A stretch of 64,000 nucleotides of DNA from an uncultured Clostridia bacterium (GCA_937876205.1 CALEII010000046.1:12251-76250), one strand, 5' to 3'. Positions 34,253-43,629 are shown, numbered from the stretch's first letter. The notes: generated by a model from the sequence alone, not told the origin. Translations and numbers: made by a program.

Positions 34253-34912
34253 ATGAAACTTGCAAAGAAAATGCTCGCATGTGCAATGGCACTTGCAATG
34301 GTAGCAGCTCTTGCTCTTACAGCTTTCGCTGCTGCTCCCGTAGTTACACTTACAGCTACACAGTATGAAAAAGTTGGCGACACAGTTACAGTTACTGTTG
34401 CTGCTACAGGTATGGCTGGCCTTATGAGTGCTGACCTTGAGTTCGCTTATGATGCAGAAGCTCTTGAGTTCGTTAAGATCGAAAAGGCTGCTGACTCAGC
34501 ATACGACATGGGTCTTGGCGATAAGATCGCTGACGGCGCTGTTACATGGTCATTCATGTTCTCAAACGCTGCTGAAGCTGACTCAGGCCTTGCAGTTCTT
34601 ACTTTCAAGGTTCTCAAGGAAGGCGACGCAACTGTATCAGTTAAGTACAATTCATGGGACGGCACAGACGAACCCGCTGCAGCTAACACAGTAGTTAGCC
34701 AGAAGGTTGTTCCCACAACAGAAGCTCCCACAACAGCTGAGCCCACAACAGTAGCTCCCACAACAGCAGCTCCCACAACAGAAGCTGGTTCAGAAGAGCA
34801 GACAACAGGTGACATCCCCCAGACAGGTGAAGCAGGCGTAGCAGCTATCGCTGGCGTTATGGCACTTGCAGCTGTTGCATTCGTAGCAACAAGAAAAAAG
34901 GACGAAGAATAA
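34253..34912 (+). CDS. Cell-wall-anchored cohesin-like protein
   Basis: A 219-residue surface protein. Residues 1-26 are a signal peptide ending LALTAFA. Residues ~28-150 resemble a single cohesin module: an early VTVTVAATGM strand, LMSADLEFAYDAEALEF, and the late GLAVLTFKVLKEGDATVSV. A Thr/Pro linker with five PTT repeats follows. The C-terminus is a sortase signal: IPQTGE, a hydrophobic helix and RKKDEE. Cohesins bind dockerins of secreted enzymes, so it could hold a glycanase on the wall, as ScaE does in Ruminococcus flavefaciens. No dockerin is in this window. Codon use is strongly biased (GCT, ACA, CTT), suggesting high expression. Confidence 0.82.
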   Translation: MKLAKKMLACAMALAMVAALALTAFAAAPVVTLTATQYEKVGDTVTVTVAATGMAGLMSADLEFAYDAEALEFVKIEKAADSAYDMGLGDKIADGAVTWSFMFSNAAEADSGLAVLTFKVLKEGDATVSVKYNSWDGTDEPAAANTVVSQKVVPTTEAPTTAEPTTVAPTTAAPTTEAGSEEQTTGDIPQTGEAGVAAIAGVMALAAVAFVATRKKDEE

Positions 34913-34973
34913 TATCTGACTCCGCTTTATAATCAAGCAATCGCTTGAGCATTTAATTGCAAATTAAGTTTTT

Positions 34974-35010
34974 GGGGATTAGTACTTCGGTACTGATCCC
35001 TTGAACTTTT
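34974..35010 (+). terminator. Terminator after the cohesin gene
   Basis: Stem GGGATTAGTAC/GTACTGATCCC (one T-G pair) with a TTCG loop, then TTGAACTTTTT. A second small hairpin, CAAGC/GCTTG, lies upstream. Confidence 0.82.
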
Positions 35011-35105
35011 TGTAAACAAAATATAAATATACGCTTCTGTTGTTGATTTGTTTATAATTGTATCTTATAATTATAAAAAAGAAAAACAACGGAGGCTTTT
35101 TTATT

Positions 35106-36197
35106 ATGAAGATTAAAAGAATTGTTTCTGTAATTCTTGCGGTAATTATGCTCGTTTCTGTCTGCAGTTTTTCCGCTTTTGCATCAGAAGGACTAAGTAT
35201 GGCAGACGGACTTGATGCGCTTCAGTCTCAATTTGTCGGCGGTAAGGGGCCTGTTACTGAAGGCTTTGCAATTGATTACAGCTATTATTCACCCGTGAAA
35301 GAAAACGACACTCAGAAATATCCTCTTGTTATATGGCTTCACGGTATGGGTGACGGTGCTTCTGCCGGCTCTCAGGTGACCAAGAGTCAGATTGCATACT
35401 GGACATCTGCAGAGTTTCAGTCAAGATTCGAAGGCACAGGCGGTGCTTTTATATTCGCTGCAAGAAGTCCGGAAGAGAGAATGATGTTTTGGGATGATGT
35501 TCTGATTTTCCCTCTCAGAGCAGCTATTGACTCTTTTATTGCTGAAAATTCAGATAATATTGATGTGACAAAAATTTATATCGGCGGTTATTCGATGGGT
35601 GGCAAAATGACTCTCAAAATGGCAGTTGCTTATCCCGATATGTTTGCTGCTGCATTCCCCATCTGCCCTGCCTGGTCACCGTCTGAAGAACAGCTTGAGC
35701 TTATTGCCGACATTCCCGTCTGGCTCACATCAGGTAAAACAGACCCTCTTATAAATTACTCTTCTGCCATTATGCCGTTATGGAAGAGTATATGTGAAAG
35801 CAACAATTCTCCCGAAATGTGCAGACTTTCTTCTCTCGCATCAGTCAGATATTCAGACGGAAACAAAACATCCAGCGGTCATCATGCGTGGTTTGCTGTA
35901 AATTACGATATGTTCTCTGCAGAGAACGGTGATTATCCCGATATGACAACAGTGAACGGACTCGGTGAAGAGGTAATACTCACTTATCCCAACGGTATGA
36001 TAAGCTGGCTGTCTCAGTTCTCATCTGATTTTGATGCCGCTCCCGCAAGCGACAGCGGCAATATTGAGGTTGAAAACGCTATGCCCGGCGGTGCTATTAT
36101 TGAGTTTGTTAAAAACTTCTTCGACAAGATAAAGGATTTCCTGAGAAAAATTATGAGCTTTTTTGAAAACCTCACAAGCTTTGGAAATACGCAATAG
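35106..36197 (+). CDS. Secreted alpha/beta-hydrolase esterase
   Basis: A 363-residue exported esterase of the feruloyl/acetyl-xylan/PHB-depolymerase-like type. Signal peptide residues 1-27 (SFSAFA). Oxyanion stretch VIWLHGMGDG, nucleophile Ser163 in GYSMGG, acid Asp213 in TSGKTDP, and base His259 or His260 in SSGHHAW. A unique C-terminal segment (residues ~325-363) is a Phe/Lys amphipathic helix, FVKNFFDKIKDFLRKIMSFF. It probably removes ester side groups from plant polysaccharides; substrate inferred. CGGAGG precedes the chosen ATG; a longer frame upstream lacks a ribosome site. Confidence 0.87.
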   Translation: MKIKRIVSVILAVIMLVSVCSFSAFASEGLSMADGLDALQSQFVGGKGPVTEGFAIDYSYYSPVKENDTQKYPLVIWLHGMGDGASAGSQVTKSQIAYWTSAEFQSRFEGTGGAFIFAARSPEERMMFWDDVLIFPLRAAIDSFIAENSDNIDVTKIYIGGYSMGGKMTLKMAVAYPDMFAAAFPICPAWSPSEEQLELIADIPVWLTSGKTDPLINYSSAIMPLWKSICESNNSPEMCRLSSLASVRYSDGNKTSSGHHAWFAVNYDMFSAENGDYPDMTTVNGLGEEVILTYPNGMISWLSQFSSDFDAAPASDSGNIEVENAMPGGAIIEFVKNFFDKIKDFLRKIMSFFENLTSFGNTQ

Positions 36198-36207
36198 CAT
36201 ACAAAAA

Positions 36208-36248
36208 AAAGGAGCTGTAAAAAACAAAAGTTTTTTTACAGCTCCTTT
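36208..36248. terminator. Bidirectional terminator, esterase and mnmE
   Basis: A 17-bp stem (36208-36224 with 36232-36248) containing GGAGCTGT and flanked by A/T runs, between convergent genes. Confidence 0.92.
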
Positions 36249-36264
36249 ATGCTTTTATGAGTAT

Positions 36265-37626
36265 TTATTTACCTACACAGAATTTAGAGAATACCTCATT
36301 CACGACGGCATCTCTTGCTTTTTCGCCCGTGAGCTCAAGAAGCTTTTCCGTTGCATAGTCAATACTTACATTCACTGCATCAAGCGTTACTCCCATCATA
36401 AGTCCGTCAAGAGCTTCTTTCAGAGAGTCAAGAGCGCTTGTGCAGCAGTTGTACTGCCGTTCATTGGCAAGCACACCTGATGATGTGTCAAGCTCTGCAG
36501 TGCCGAGAATTGATGAAATAACATTTTTCAGTTCCTCAAGTCCCTCACCCTTTGCAGCAGAAAGCTGTACAGTGTGGGGAATGTATTCTTTTATTTTTTC
36601 AATATCGATCCTGTTCTCAAGGTCTGTTTTGTTTATAACTGCAACAGCACGTCTGCCTGCACATTTTTCAAGCAGTTTGATATCGTCATCCGTAAGTTGC
36701 TGTGAGTAATCAAACACGGCAAGTATAAGCTCGGCAGTTTCTAGCTTTTTCATTGTTCTGTCAATGCCGATTGCTTCAACAATATCGTCACTTTCGTGAA
36801 TACCTGCTGTGTCGGCAAGGTGAAGCACGATGTCACCGAGTCTGACAGTTTCTTCAATGACATCTCTTGTTGTGCCTGCAATTTCAGTTACAATTGAACG
36901 GTCACAGCCTGTCAGCTGATTCATAAGAGTGGATTTTCCCACATTGGGATGACCGCATATTGCAGTGCTGACACCCTGAGTGACAGCTCTGCCGGAATCG
37001 AAATTTTTTATCAGTCTTTCAAGCTCTGAAACCGATGCTTCAACAACAGCACGCACATTATCCTCGTGCGCCTGAGGGACATCCTCGTCTGGGTCATCTG
37101 TCCATACAGCAATTCCTGCTGCAATGTTTGTAAGCTTTGCTGCAACTGCACTTATCTTTTCGCTAAGCTTACCGTCAAGGGTATTTGCGGCGGCATTGAG
37201 AGCCTGCTGACCGTGTGCAGAAATGATATTCATGACCGACTCAGCCTGAGCGAGGTCAATTTTGCCGTTGAGAAAAGCTCTTTTTGTGAATTCGCCTGCT
37301 TCGGCAGGTGATGCACCGTTTGAGAGGACAATTCTCAGCACCTTCTGAGTCACAAACTGACCTCCGTGGCAAGACAGCTCAACAACATCTTCACCTGTGT
37401 AGCTTCTCGGCGCACGGAAAACAAGTGCCACACATTCGTCAATGACACTTCCGTTTTCACATATGTGACCGAAGAGAGCTGTGTAGCCCTTGATATCACA
37501 AAGCTTTTTGCCGGAAACAGAGCAGAAAACTCTGTCGGCAACAGTTATTGCCTCTTCGCCCGATATTCTGATTACACCTATGCCGCCCGAAGCATTGGGC
37601 GTGGCAATTGCGGCGATTGTTGACAT
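36265..37626 (-). CDS. mnmE: tRNA modification GTPase MnmE
   Basis: With MnmG, installs carboxymethylaminomethyl on wobble U34. An N-terminal folate-binding domain (IATPNASGGIGVIRISG) is followed by a helical domain interrupted by the G domain (G1 GHPNVGKSTLMNQ, G3 DTAGIH, G4 NKTD). The C-terminus FCVGK is the required CxGK motif. 453 residues. It follows mnmG by 3 bases. Confidence 0.97.
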   Translation of the reverse strand: MSTIAAIATPNASGGIGVIRISGEEAITVADRVFCSVSGKKLCDIKGYTALFGHICENGSVIDECVALVFRAPRSYTGEDVVELSCHGGQFVTQKVLRIVLSNGASPAEAGEFTKRAFLNGKIDLAQAESVMNIISAHGQQALNAAANTLDGKLSEKISAVAAKLTNIAAGIAVWTDDPDEDVPQAHEDNVRAVVEASVSELERLIKNFDSGRAVTQGVSTAICGHPNVGKSTLMNQLTGCDRSIVTEIAGTTRDVIEETVRLGDIVLHLADTAGIHESDDIVEAIGIDRTMKKLETAELILAVFDYSQQLTDDDIKLLEKCAGRRAVAVINKTDLENRIDIEKIKEYIPHTVQLSAAKGEGLEELKNVISSILGTAELDTSSGVLANERQYNCCTSALDSLKEALDGLMMGVTLDAVNVSIDYATEKLLELTGEKARDAVVNEVFSKFCVGK

Positions 37627-37629
37627 AAA

Positions 37630-39498
37630 TCAGTTTCCTTTCTTGCCCAGATAAATAAGAAGCACAGAAATATCTGCAGGGCTTACACCTGAGATTCTTG
37701 ACGCCTGACCTATGTTGACGGGACGGACTTTCTTCAGCTTTTCTGTCGCTTCAAGACGAAGCCCCGTCACATCATCATAGTCAATATTATCGGGAATGAG
37801 TCTGACTTCAAGTCTTCTCATATCAGCAATCTGAGACAACTGTCTTTTTATGTAGCCCTCGTATTTAAGCTCGGTTTCTACCTGCTCAAAGATGTCGTCC
37901 GTAAGGTCGGGACGGGTTTTATCAACAGGTGTGAGCTTTTCATAATTAAGCTGAGGTCTCTTTATAAGCTCTGAGAGTCTGATGCCCGTGCTCAGAGGCA
38001 CAGTGTCATTCTCAATAAATATATAGTCATATTCCTTGTTGGGAGGAATAACAGTGCTTTCAACTCTTTTTCTCTCCTCAGCAATGAGCTCAAGCTTTCT
38101 GCGGAATTTATTATATCTCTCTTCAGAAATCAGACCGATTTTGTAGCCTGTTTCCGTAAGTCTGATATCGGCGTTATCCTGTCTGAGGAAAAGACGGTAT
38201 TCACTTCTTGATGTCATCATTCTGTAAGGCTCATTGCAGCCCTTTGTGACAAGGTCGTCGATGAGAGTGCCGATGTATGAGCCTGCTCTGTCAAGAATAA
38301 GAGGTTCCTTGCCTTTGAGCTTCAGTGCAGCGTTGATGCCTGCAACAAGCCCCTGTGCAGCTGCTTCCTCGTAGCCGCTTGAGCCGTTGAACTGACCTGC
38401 ACCGTAGAGGTCGGGAATATCCTTGAATTCAAGAGTGGGCTTCATTGAAACGGGGTCAACGCAGTCATATTCTATTGCATAGGCGTTACGCATAACCTCT
38501 ACATTTTCAAGACCTTTTATTGTTTTGAGGAATTTCAGCTGAACATCCTCGGGAAGTGAAGATGACATCCCCTGCAGGTACATTTCTTCCGTATCAATAC
38601 CGCAGGGCTCGATAAAGAGCTGATGGCGTTCTTTTTCAGCAAAACGCATAATCTTATCTTCAATGCTGGGACAGTATCTCGGGCCGATACCCTCAATTTT
38701 GCCGCCGTAAAGAGGTGAACGGTGAATATTATCAAGTATTATTTTCTTTGTTTCGTCGTTTGTGTAAGAGATGTAACATACAGCTCTGTTTTCGGGCATT
38801 TTTTCTGTTTCAAATGAGAAGGGAGAGCATTTTTCGTCACCCTCCTGAAGCTCAAGAGATGAAAAATCAACACTTCTCCTGTTGACTCTTGAGGGAGTAC
38901 CCGTCTTAAATCTGCGAAGGGGAAGTCCGAGCTTTTTGAGAGAATCTGCAAGACCGATTGAGGGGAAAACTCCGTCGGGACCGCTGGAATAGCACTTGTC
39001 GCCCACATAAATCTTGCCGTCAAGGAAGGTGCCCGTTGCTATGATTACCTGCTTCGCCGTGTAGACGGCATCAAGCTTTGTCACAAGCTCCCATTCATCA
39101 TCTTTTTTGCGAAGTTCAACGATTTCAGCCTGCTTGAGGTCAAGATTTTCCTGCTTTTCGATGCAGTGCTTCATATATGAGGTGTATCCTCTGCGGTCAA
39201 TCTGAGCACGCAGAGAATGCACGGCTGGCCCCTTGCCGCGGTTGAGCATACGAAGCTGAATGGAGTTGGCATCAGCACCCTTGCCCATTTCACCGCCGAG
39301 GGCATCAATTTCACGCACAAGATGCCCCTTTGACGTTCCGCCTATTGAAGGATTACAGGGCAGATTGCCCACAAAATCCAGCGTTATGGTAAAAAGAACC
39401 GTGCGGCAGCCGAGCCTCGCACCCGCAAGAGAAGCCTCTATGCCTGCGTGACCCGCACCGATAACGGCTATATCATATTGTCCTGCAAAAAATTCCAT
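37630..39498 (-). CDS. mnmG: tRNA uridine modification enzyme MnmG
   Basis: The FAD-dependent partner of MnmE. FAD motif VIGAGHAGIEAS, NPSIGGTSKGHLVREIDALGG, GTFLDGKIYVG, and the C-terminal helical domain with SRISGVSPADISVLLIYL. I chose the ATG at 39498 (AGGTG about 6 bases upstream), giving 622 residues. The start six codons further upstream runs towards the palindromic repeat and lacks a site. Confidence 0.97.
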   Translation of the reverse strand: MEFFAGQYDIAVIGAGHAGIEASLAGARLGCRTVLFTITLDFVGNLPCNPSIGGTSKGHLVREIDALGGEMGKGADANSIQLRMLNRGKGPAVHSLRAQIDRRGYTSYMKHCIEKQENLDLKQAEIVELRKKDDEWELVTKLDAVYTAKQVIIATGTFLDGKIYVGDKCYSSGPDGVFPSIGLADSLKKLGLPLRRFKTGTPSRVNRRSVDFSSLELQEGDEKCSPFSFETEKMPENRAVCYISYTNDETKKIILDNIHRSPLYGGKIEGIGPRYCPSIEDKIMRFAEKERHQLFIEPCGIDTEEMYLQGMSSSLPEDVQLKFLKTIKGLENVEVMRNAYAIEYDCVDPVSMKPTLEFKDIPDLYGAGQFNGSSGYEEAAAQGLVAGINAALKLKGKEPLILDRAGSYIGTLIDDLVTKGCNEPYRMMTSRSEYRLFLRQDNADIRLTETGYKIGLISEERYNKFRRKLELIAEERKRVESTVIPPNKEYDYIFIENDTVPLSTGIRLSELIKRPQLNYEKLTPVDKTRPDLTDDIFEQVETELKYEGYIKRQLSQIADMRRLEVRLIPDNIDYDDVTGLRLEATEKLKKVRPVNIGQASRISGVSPADISVLLIYLGKKGN

Positions 39499-39509
39499 AG
39501 TAACACCTG

Positions 39510-39701
39510 TAAACAATAATTTATCGCTGTGCGATAAATTATTATTGAAGTAAGAAGTAATAGGTAATAGTGAATAAGTGTGGAAGGGGCGTTGCCCCTT
39601 ACCCTATTTATAATCGGGTGCGGGTGTCCCGCCCGAACTTCTTCACTCTTACTTCTTACCTATTACTTTACAATAATTTAGCTCCGCTAAATTATTGTTT
39701 A
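39510..39701. repeat. MITE-like inverted-repeat element (about 190 bp)
   Basis: Both ends are palindromes of the AATAATTTATCG family (39511-39546 and 39667-39701). Inside, GAAGTAAGAAGTAATAGGTA on the left is matched inversely by TCTTACTTCTTACCTATTAC on the right. The centre holds the hairpins GGGGC/GCCCC and CGGG/CCCG. No ORF is present. It lies between divergent mnmG and glyA. Confidence 0.8.
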
Positions 39702-39795
39702 TTATAACATATTATATCTATCTTTGCAAACACTAATAATAAACATTCAAACAAATATCGGGCATTAAAATAAATTTCTTTGATTATTTTGCCGA

Positions 39796-39824
39796 TTGCG
39801 ACATATGAGAATATATGGTATACT
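39796..39824 (+). promoter_or_regulatory. Promoter of glyA
   Basis: TTGCGA and TATACT with a 17-base spacer, 32 bases before the glyA start. Confidence 0.65.
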
Positions 39825-39856
39825 ACATATATGTTTTTTTCATAGGAGGAAAATAG

Positions 39857-41107
39857 ATGTTTAAAGATTTTACAAATACTGCTTCTTACATTGCGGGCTT
39901 CGATAAGGAAGTTGCAGATGCAATGAATATGGAGCTTAAAAGACAGAGAGATAATATTGAGCTTATCGCATCTGAGAATATTGTTTCACCTGCTGTTATG
40001 GCAGCAATGGGCAGCGTGCTTACAAATAAATATGCTGAGGGTTATTCAGCAAAGAGATATTACGGCGGCTGTGAATGTGTTGACGTTGTTGAAAACATCG
40101 CAAACGAGAGAGCAAAGGAGCTTTTCGGTGCTGAGTATTCAAACGTTCAGCCCCATTCAGGTACTCAGGCAAACATTGCAACATATTTTGCCCTTCTCAA
40201 CCACGGTGACACAATTCTCGGTATGAGCCTTGCACACGGCGGTCACCTTTCACACGGCTCACCTGTTAATATGTCAGGTAAATATTTCAACTTCGTTTCA
40301 TACGGCGTAAATGATGACGGTTTTATCGATTATGATGAGCTTGAGAGAATTGCAAAAGAAGCAAGCCCCAAAATGATTGTTGCAGGTGCTTCAGCTTACC
40401 CCAGAGTTATTGACTTTGAGCGTATCGGTGCAATCGCAAAATCAGTGGGTGCAATCTTTATGGTTGATATGGCACACATCGCAGGTCTTATTGCCGCAGG
40501 CGTTCATCCCTCACCCGTACCTTATGCAGATATCGTCACTTCAACAACTCACAAGACACTCAGAGGTCCCAGAGGCGGTCTTATCCTTGCAAAGAATGAC
40601 TTCGGTCTTGCTCTCAACAAGGGTATTTTCCCCGGCTGTCAGGGCGGTCCTCTTATGCACGTTATCGCCGCTAAGGCTGTCTGCTTCGGTGAAGCAATGA
40701 AGCCCGAATTCAAGGAATATCAGAAGAAAGTTGCAGAAAATGCAAAGGCTCTCGCACAGGGCCTTGTTTCAAGAGGTATCAACCTTGTTTCAGGCGGTAC
40801 AGACAATCACCTTATGCTTTGTGATCTTCGTTCAACAGGCATTACAGGTAAAGAGCTTGAGCACAGACTTGATGAGGTCCGCATCACAGTCAATAAGAAT
40901 GCAATCCCCAATGACCCAGAGAAGCCTTTTGTCACAAGCGGTATCAGAATCGGTACTCCCGCTGTCACAACAAGAGGTCTTGACACAAAGGATATGGACA
41001 AGATTGCTGAATGCATCCACCTTGTTGCAACAGACTTTGAAAACAAGAAGGATTATGTAAAAGCTGAAGTTGAAAAGCTCACTGCAGCACATCCTCTTTA
41101 TGAATAA
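39857..41107 (+). CDS. glyA: Serine hydroxymethyltransferase
   Basis: A PLP enzyme that interconverts serine and glycine with tetrahydrofolate. IELIASENIVS, KYAEGYSAKRYYGGC, and the PLP lysine stretch TSTTHKTLRGPRGG are diagnostic. 416 residues, full length. AGGAGG precedes the ATG. Stand-alone gene with own promoter and terminator. Confidence 0.97.
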   Translation: MFKDFTNTASYIAGFDKEVADAMNMELKRQRDNIELIASENIVSPAVMAAMGSVLTNKYAEGYSAKRYYGGCECVDVVENIANERAKELFGAEYSNVQPHSGTQANIATYFALLNHGDTILGMSLAHGGHLSHGSPVNMSGKYFNFVSYGVNDDGFIDYDELERIAKEASPKMIVAGASAYPRVIDFERIGAIAKSVGAIFMVDMAHIAGLIAAGVHPSPVPYADIVTSTTHKTLRGPRGGLILAKNDFGLALNKGIFPGCQGGPLMHVIAAKAVCFGEAMKPEFKEYQKKVAENAKALAQGLVSRGINLVSGGTDNHLMLCDLRSTGITGKELEHRLDEVRITVNKNAIPNDPEKPFVTSGIRIGTPAVTTRGLDTKDMDKIAECIHLVATDFENKKDYVKAEVEKLTAAHPLYE

Positions 41108-41117
41108 TAAAGACAAA

Positions 41118-41151
41118 TCCCTTTACCGTGATTGGTAAAGGGAAATTTTTT
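41118..41151 (+). terminator. Terminator of glyA
   Basis: A 10-bp stem, TCCCTTTACC/GGTAAAGGGA, followed by AATTTTTTG. Confidence 0.9.
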
Positions 41152-41158
41152 GTCTTTT

Positions 41159-42451
41159 TCAGACTTTTTCGTTGCATATATTGACTCTTGTTGTAAAAAT
41201 GTTATCCTTACTTTCAAAGTCTGCAAAGCCGTTATATTTTTCGGCAATGGCTTTTATTATCTTAGTTCCGTAGCCGTGATTTTCTGTATCTTTTTTCGTG
41301 GTCTGCAATGAAGCCGTATCTGTGTTTTCACAGGTGCAGTTTGTTGTGTTGACAGATATATGTCCCTGAGTTGAAATTATGCTCAGTGTTATGGGTATTC
41401 TTTTTTCTTCAGAAACCTTTTCCGTGGCTTCTATTGCGTTGTCAAGAATATTGCCCAGAAGAATGCCGAATTCAATTTCATCTGCTTTGATGTCGTAGGG
41501 TAATTTTAGAGATGAGGCAAGCTGAATGTTTTTGCTCTGTGCATCCTGATGTTTTGCATAAATGACAGCATCAACAACCGGATTGCCGCAGTTTACAGTG
41601 TTTTTTGACTGAATATCAAAAACATCGAGAGTATTCTGTATTGCCTTCAACGCTTTTTCGGTTTCTCCTTCGTTTATCAGTCCCATAAGAGACAGCATCA
41701 TATTTTTTATATCGTGCCTGAATGTCCTGATTTCGTTGAGGTGACTGTACAGCTCCATATAGTGTTCTTTCTGAGCAGTAATCTGATTTTCGGCAAACAT
41801 AAGCTTTGCTTTGGATGTAATGTAGTCATCCTGTTTTTCCAAAAAATAGAAAACCGACATATTTGCAATAATCAGCAGTGCAGATGCAACAAATATGCCT
41901 GCAAAAGTTATGACTTCCGTTGCAGTGTAATAAAGCGGGAACAGAACGACAAGCACGACTGCAGAAGACAGCGGAAGCGGTGAAACAAGCAGAACATTTT
42001 TTATTGTGTATTGCTTTCTTTTGATGAAAAGTCTTAAAATACAGGCGATGATAAGTGCAAAAATCTTTGAAACCACAGTTCCCAGTATGAAGAATTTAGG
42101 GTTATCCTGTGACAACTGAGCGTTTATGCCGTACATATTAAAAAACACCATCATCAATATTTCAGTCAGGGCGATAATCAGCCATACTGAAAAAGAATAC
42201 AGCAGACGCATATGCCACTTGCATTTATACAGCAGTGTCATTACGAAATTGCTTGTAATGCTTGCAATAATTATGAATACAGATTTGCCGATAAAAAGAT
42301 TTGTGCCTGTAAACAGAATAAGGAGTACGGGGATATTCAGAAGATAATGTTTTACGGGAGAAAATTTTCTGCTGCAGCACGAAGACATAAAAATATTAAG
42401 AATGAGAAGCTCAAACAGATTTCCTATAAAGTTGGCTATATAGATTTCCAT
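41159..42451 (-). CDS. AgrC-like sensor histidine kinase (GHKL)
   Basis: A 430-residue membrane kinase. Six or seven membrane helices (residues ~1-200) are followed by a coiled linker, the phosphoacceptor FRHDIKNMMLSLMG, the N box LGNILDNAIEATEKV and the G box GYGTKIIKA. This is the HPK10/AgrC architecture, usually sensing peptides and acting with a LytTR-type response regulator. No regulator, agrB or agrD is adjacent. I chose the ATG at 42451 (GGTGATG upstream); the frame is open 140 codons further but that part is Cys/His-rich nonsense. Confidence 0.85.
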   Translation of the reverse strand: MEIYIANFIGNLFELLILNIFMSSCCSRKFSPVKHYLLNIPVLLILFTGTNLFIGKSVFIIIASITSNFVMTLLYKCKWHMRLLYSFSVWLIIALTEILMMVFFNMYGINAQLSQDNPKFFILGTVVSKIFALIIACILRLFIKRKQYTIKNVLLVSPLPLSSAVVLVVLFPLYYTATEVITFAGIFVASALLIIANMSVFYFLEKQDDYITSKAKLMFAENQITAQKEHYMELYSHLNEIRTFRHDIKNMMLSLMGLINEGETEKALKAIQNTLDVFDIQSKNTVNCGNPVVDAVIYAKHQDAQSKNIQLASSLKLPYDIKADEIEFGILLGNILDNAIEATEKVSEEKRIPITLSIISTQGHISVNTTNCTCENTDTASLQTTKKDTENHGYGTKIIKAIAEKYNGFADFESKDNIFTTRVNICNEKV

Positions 42452-42795
42452 AAACACATCACCATAATAAATTTTATCAAAAAAAGAGTGCAATGTAAAG
42501 TATATGCAGCTGACACTTTCGCATTTTTTCTCGACACTTTCTAAGATAAAAAAGATGCAGAACGGACAAAACGAGCAAAAACAAGTTTTATGACTCGTTT
42601 TTATATGCCCTAAGGCGTACAAAGGTACGTCGAGCGGCGAGGTTTGTTCATAGTGTAAAACATAAAATTTCTGAAAACTATATTTTTGATTATTTAAGGG
42701 GTTCTTACAGGTGTCATACCTGTCGGAACCCCTTGTGTTATATTGTTTTATGCGGTCTGCGCTTTTTTTACATCCCCTTCTCTGATGCAAATTAT
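42452..42795. other. Intergenic region with one long hairpin
   Basis: An unusual GC-rich patch at about 42610-42645 (GGCGTACAAAGGTACGTCGA) lies in an A+T-rich stretch. At 42696-42733 a nested hairpin, AAGGGGTTC/GAACCCCTT around ACAGGT/ACCTGT, has no T tract, so its role is unclear. No gene seen. Confidence 0.5.
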
Positions 42796-43404
42796 TTAAT
42801 TGTGTTTTTTTACATACAACATAACCCACCAATAATAACACAGTGCGATTATGAAAAGAATCCACGCCCATTTCCAGCCGTTAATGAAAAGACCGAACAC
42901 AAGGAAAAGTATCAGAGCTGCTTCAAAAACAGGCAGACCGAGCAGAAATCCTTTTTTCGTTTTTGCTCTTGCACCGATTGCAAAGTGGTAATATGCAGGT
43001 ATTGTGAGAAACAGCAGCCACATCGGGTGCCACAGATGAGTTGTGAAACCCAGAAGAATATAAACCGCAACCGTAACTATGGGGAACGGGAATTTTAAAA
43101 GCTTTGATGAAAGACCGGGGTAGAGCTGCTGCTTACTCTGGTTTTTTTTGTCGTCTTTTTTATGTTTTTTATCTGATGATTTTTTAGCATCTTCATTATT
43201 GTTTTTGTTTCCCACAAGCTCATCAAGACTTACTTCATAGAGCCTTGCAAGCTCAATGAGAGTGTCTGTGTCGGGTGTTGATTCTCCTCTTTCCCATTTT
43301 GAAACTGCCTGACGGCTGACACCCATTTTCTCTGCGAGAACTTCCTGTGAAAAACCGTGGCGTTTTCTCAGGTCTGCAAGCTTTGTGCCGAGCATTAAAC
43401 TCAT
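42796..43404 (-). CDS. XRE-family regulator with membrane domain
   Basis: A 202-residue protein. Residues 7-62 are a Cro/C1 helix-turn-helix (KRHGFSQEVLAEKMGVSRQ...VSKWERGESTPD). A lysine-rich linker (~70-92) leads to four hydrophobic helices in the C-terminal half. Such HTH-membrane fusions are common in Firmicutes, often of unknown signal. AGGAAGTG precedes the ATG. It is divergent from the E2-like gene, which may be its target. Confidence 0.85.
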   Translation of the reverse strand: MSLMLGTKLADLRKRHGFSQEVLAEKMGVSRQAVSKWERGESTPDTDTLIELARLYEVSLDELVGNKNNNEDAKKSSDKKHKKDDKKNQSKQQLYPGLSSKLLKFPFPIVTVAVYILLGFTTHLWHPMWLLFLTIPAYYHFAIGARAKTKKGFLLGLPVFEAALILFLVFGLFINGWKWAWILFIIALCYYWWVMLYVKKHN

Positions 43405-43629
43405 ATTATAATCACTTCCTTTATAGATATTATATAGAATATTATTCTAAAAAGCAAGTATAAAGTCCGACTTACGGTTGCAATCTGTGGTTGCGGAGTG
43501 TTTTTCTGCGCAACTGACGGTGACGCAACCGGAAATATGTAGCAACATAAGCAATTTACGGGTAGACTGTTATCAGGTCGGAAGCAGACCGTCAAATCAC
43601 AAATTATTGCTTTAAAGGAGATAAATACA
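43405..43629. other. Intergenic region between divergent genes
   Basis: No promoter of consensus quality and no RNA gene were recognised. GGTTGCGG and TTGCGC-like pieces with CAACCGG give a loose dyad (about 43478-43535). Confidence 0.4.

Noticed and set aside
42690..42740. Terminator hairpin near 42.7 kb
   Set aside because: The nested stem is strong, but no T tract follows on either strand.
42452..42871. 140-codon N-terminal extension of the AgrC-like kinase
   Set aside because: Composition is Cys/His/Lys-rich without helices, it covers hairpins in the intergenic region, and a ribosome site precedes the ATG at 42451.
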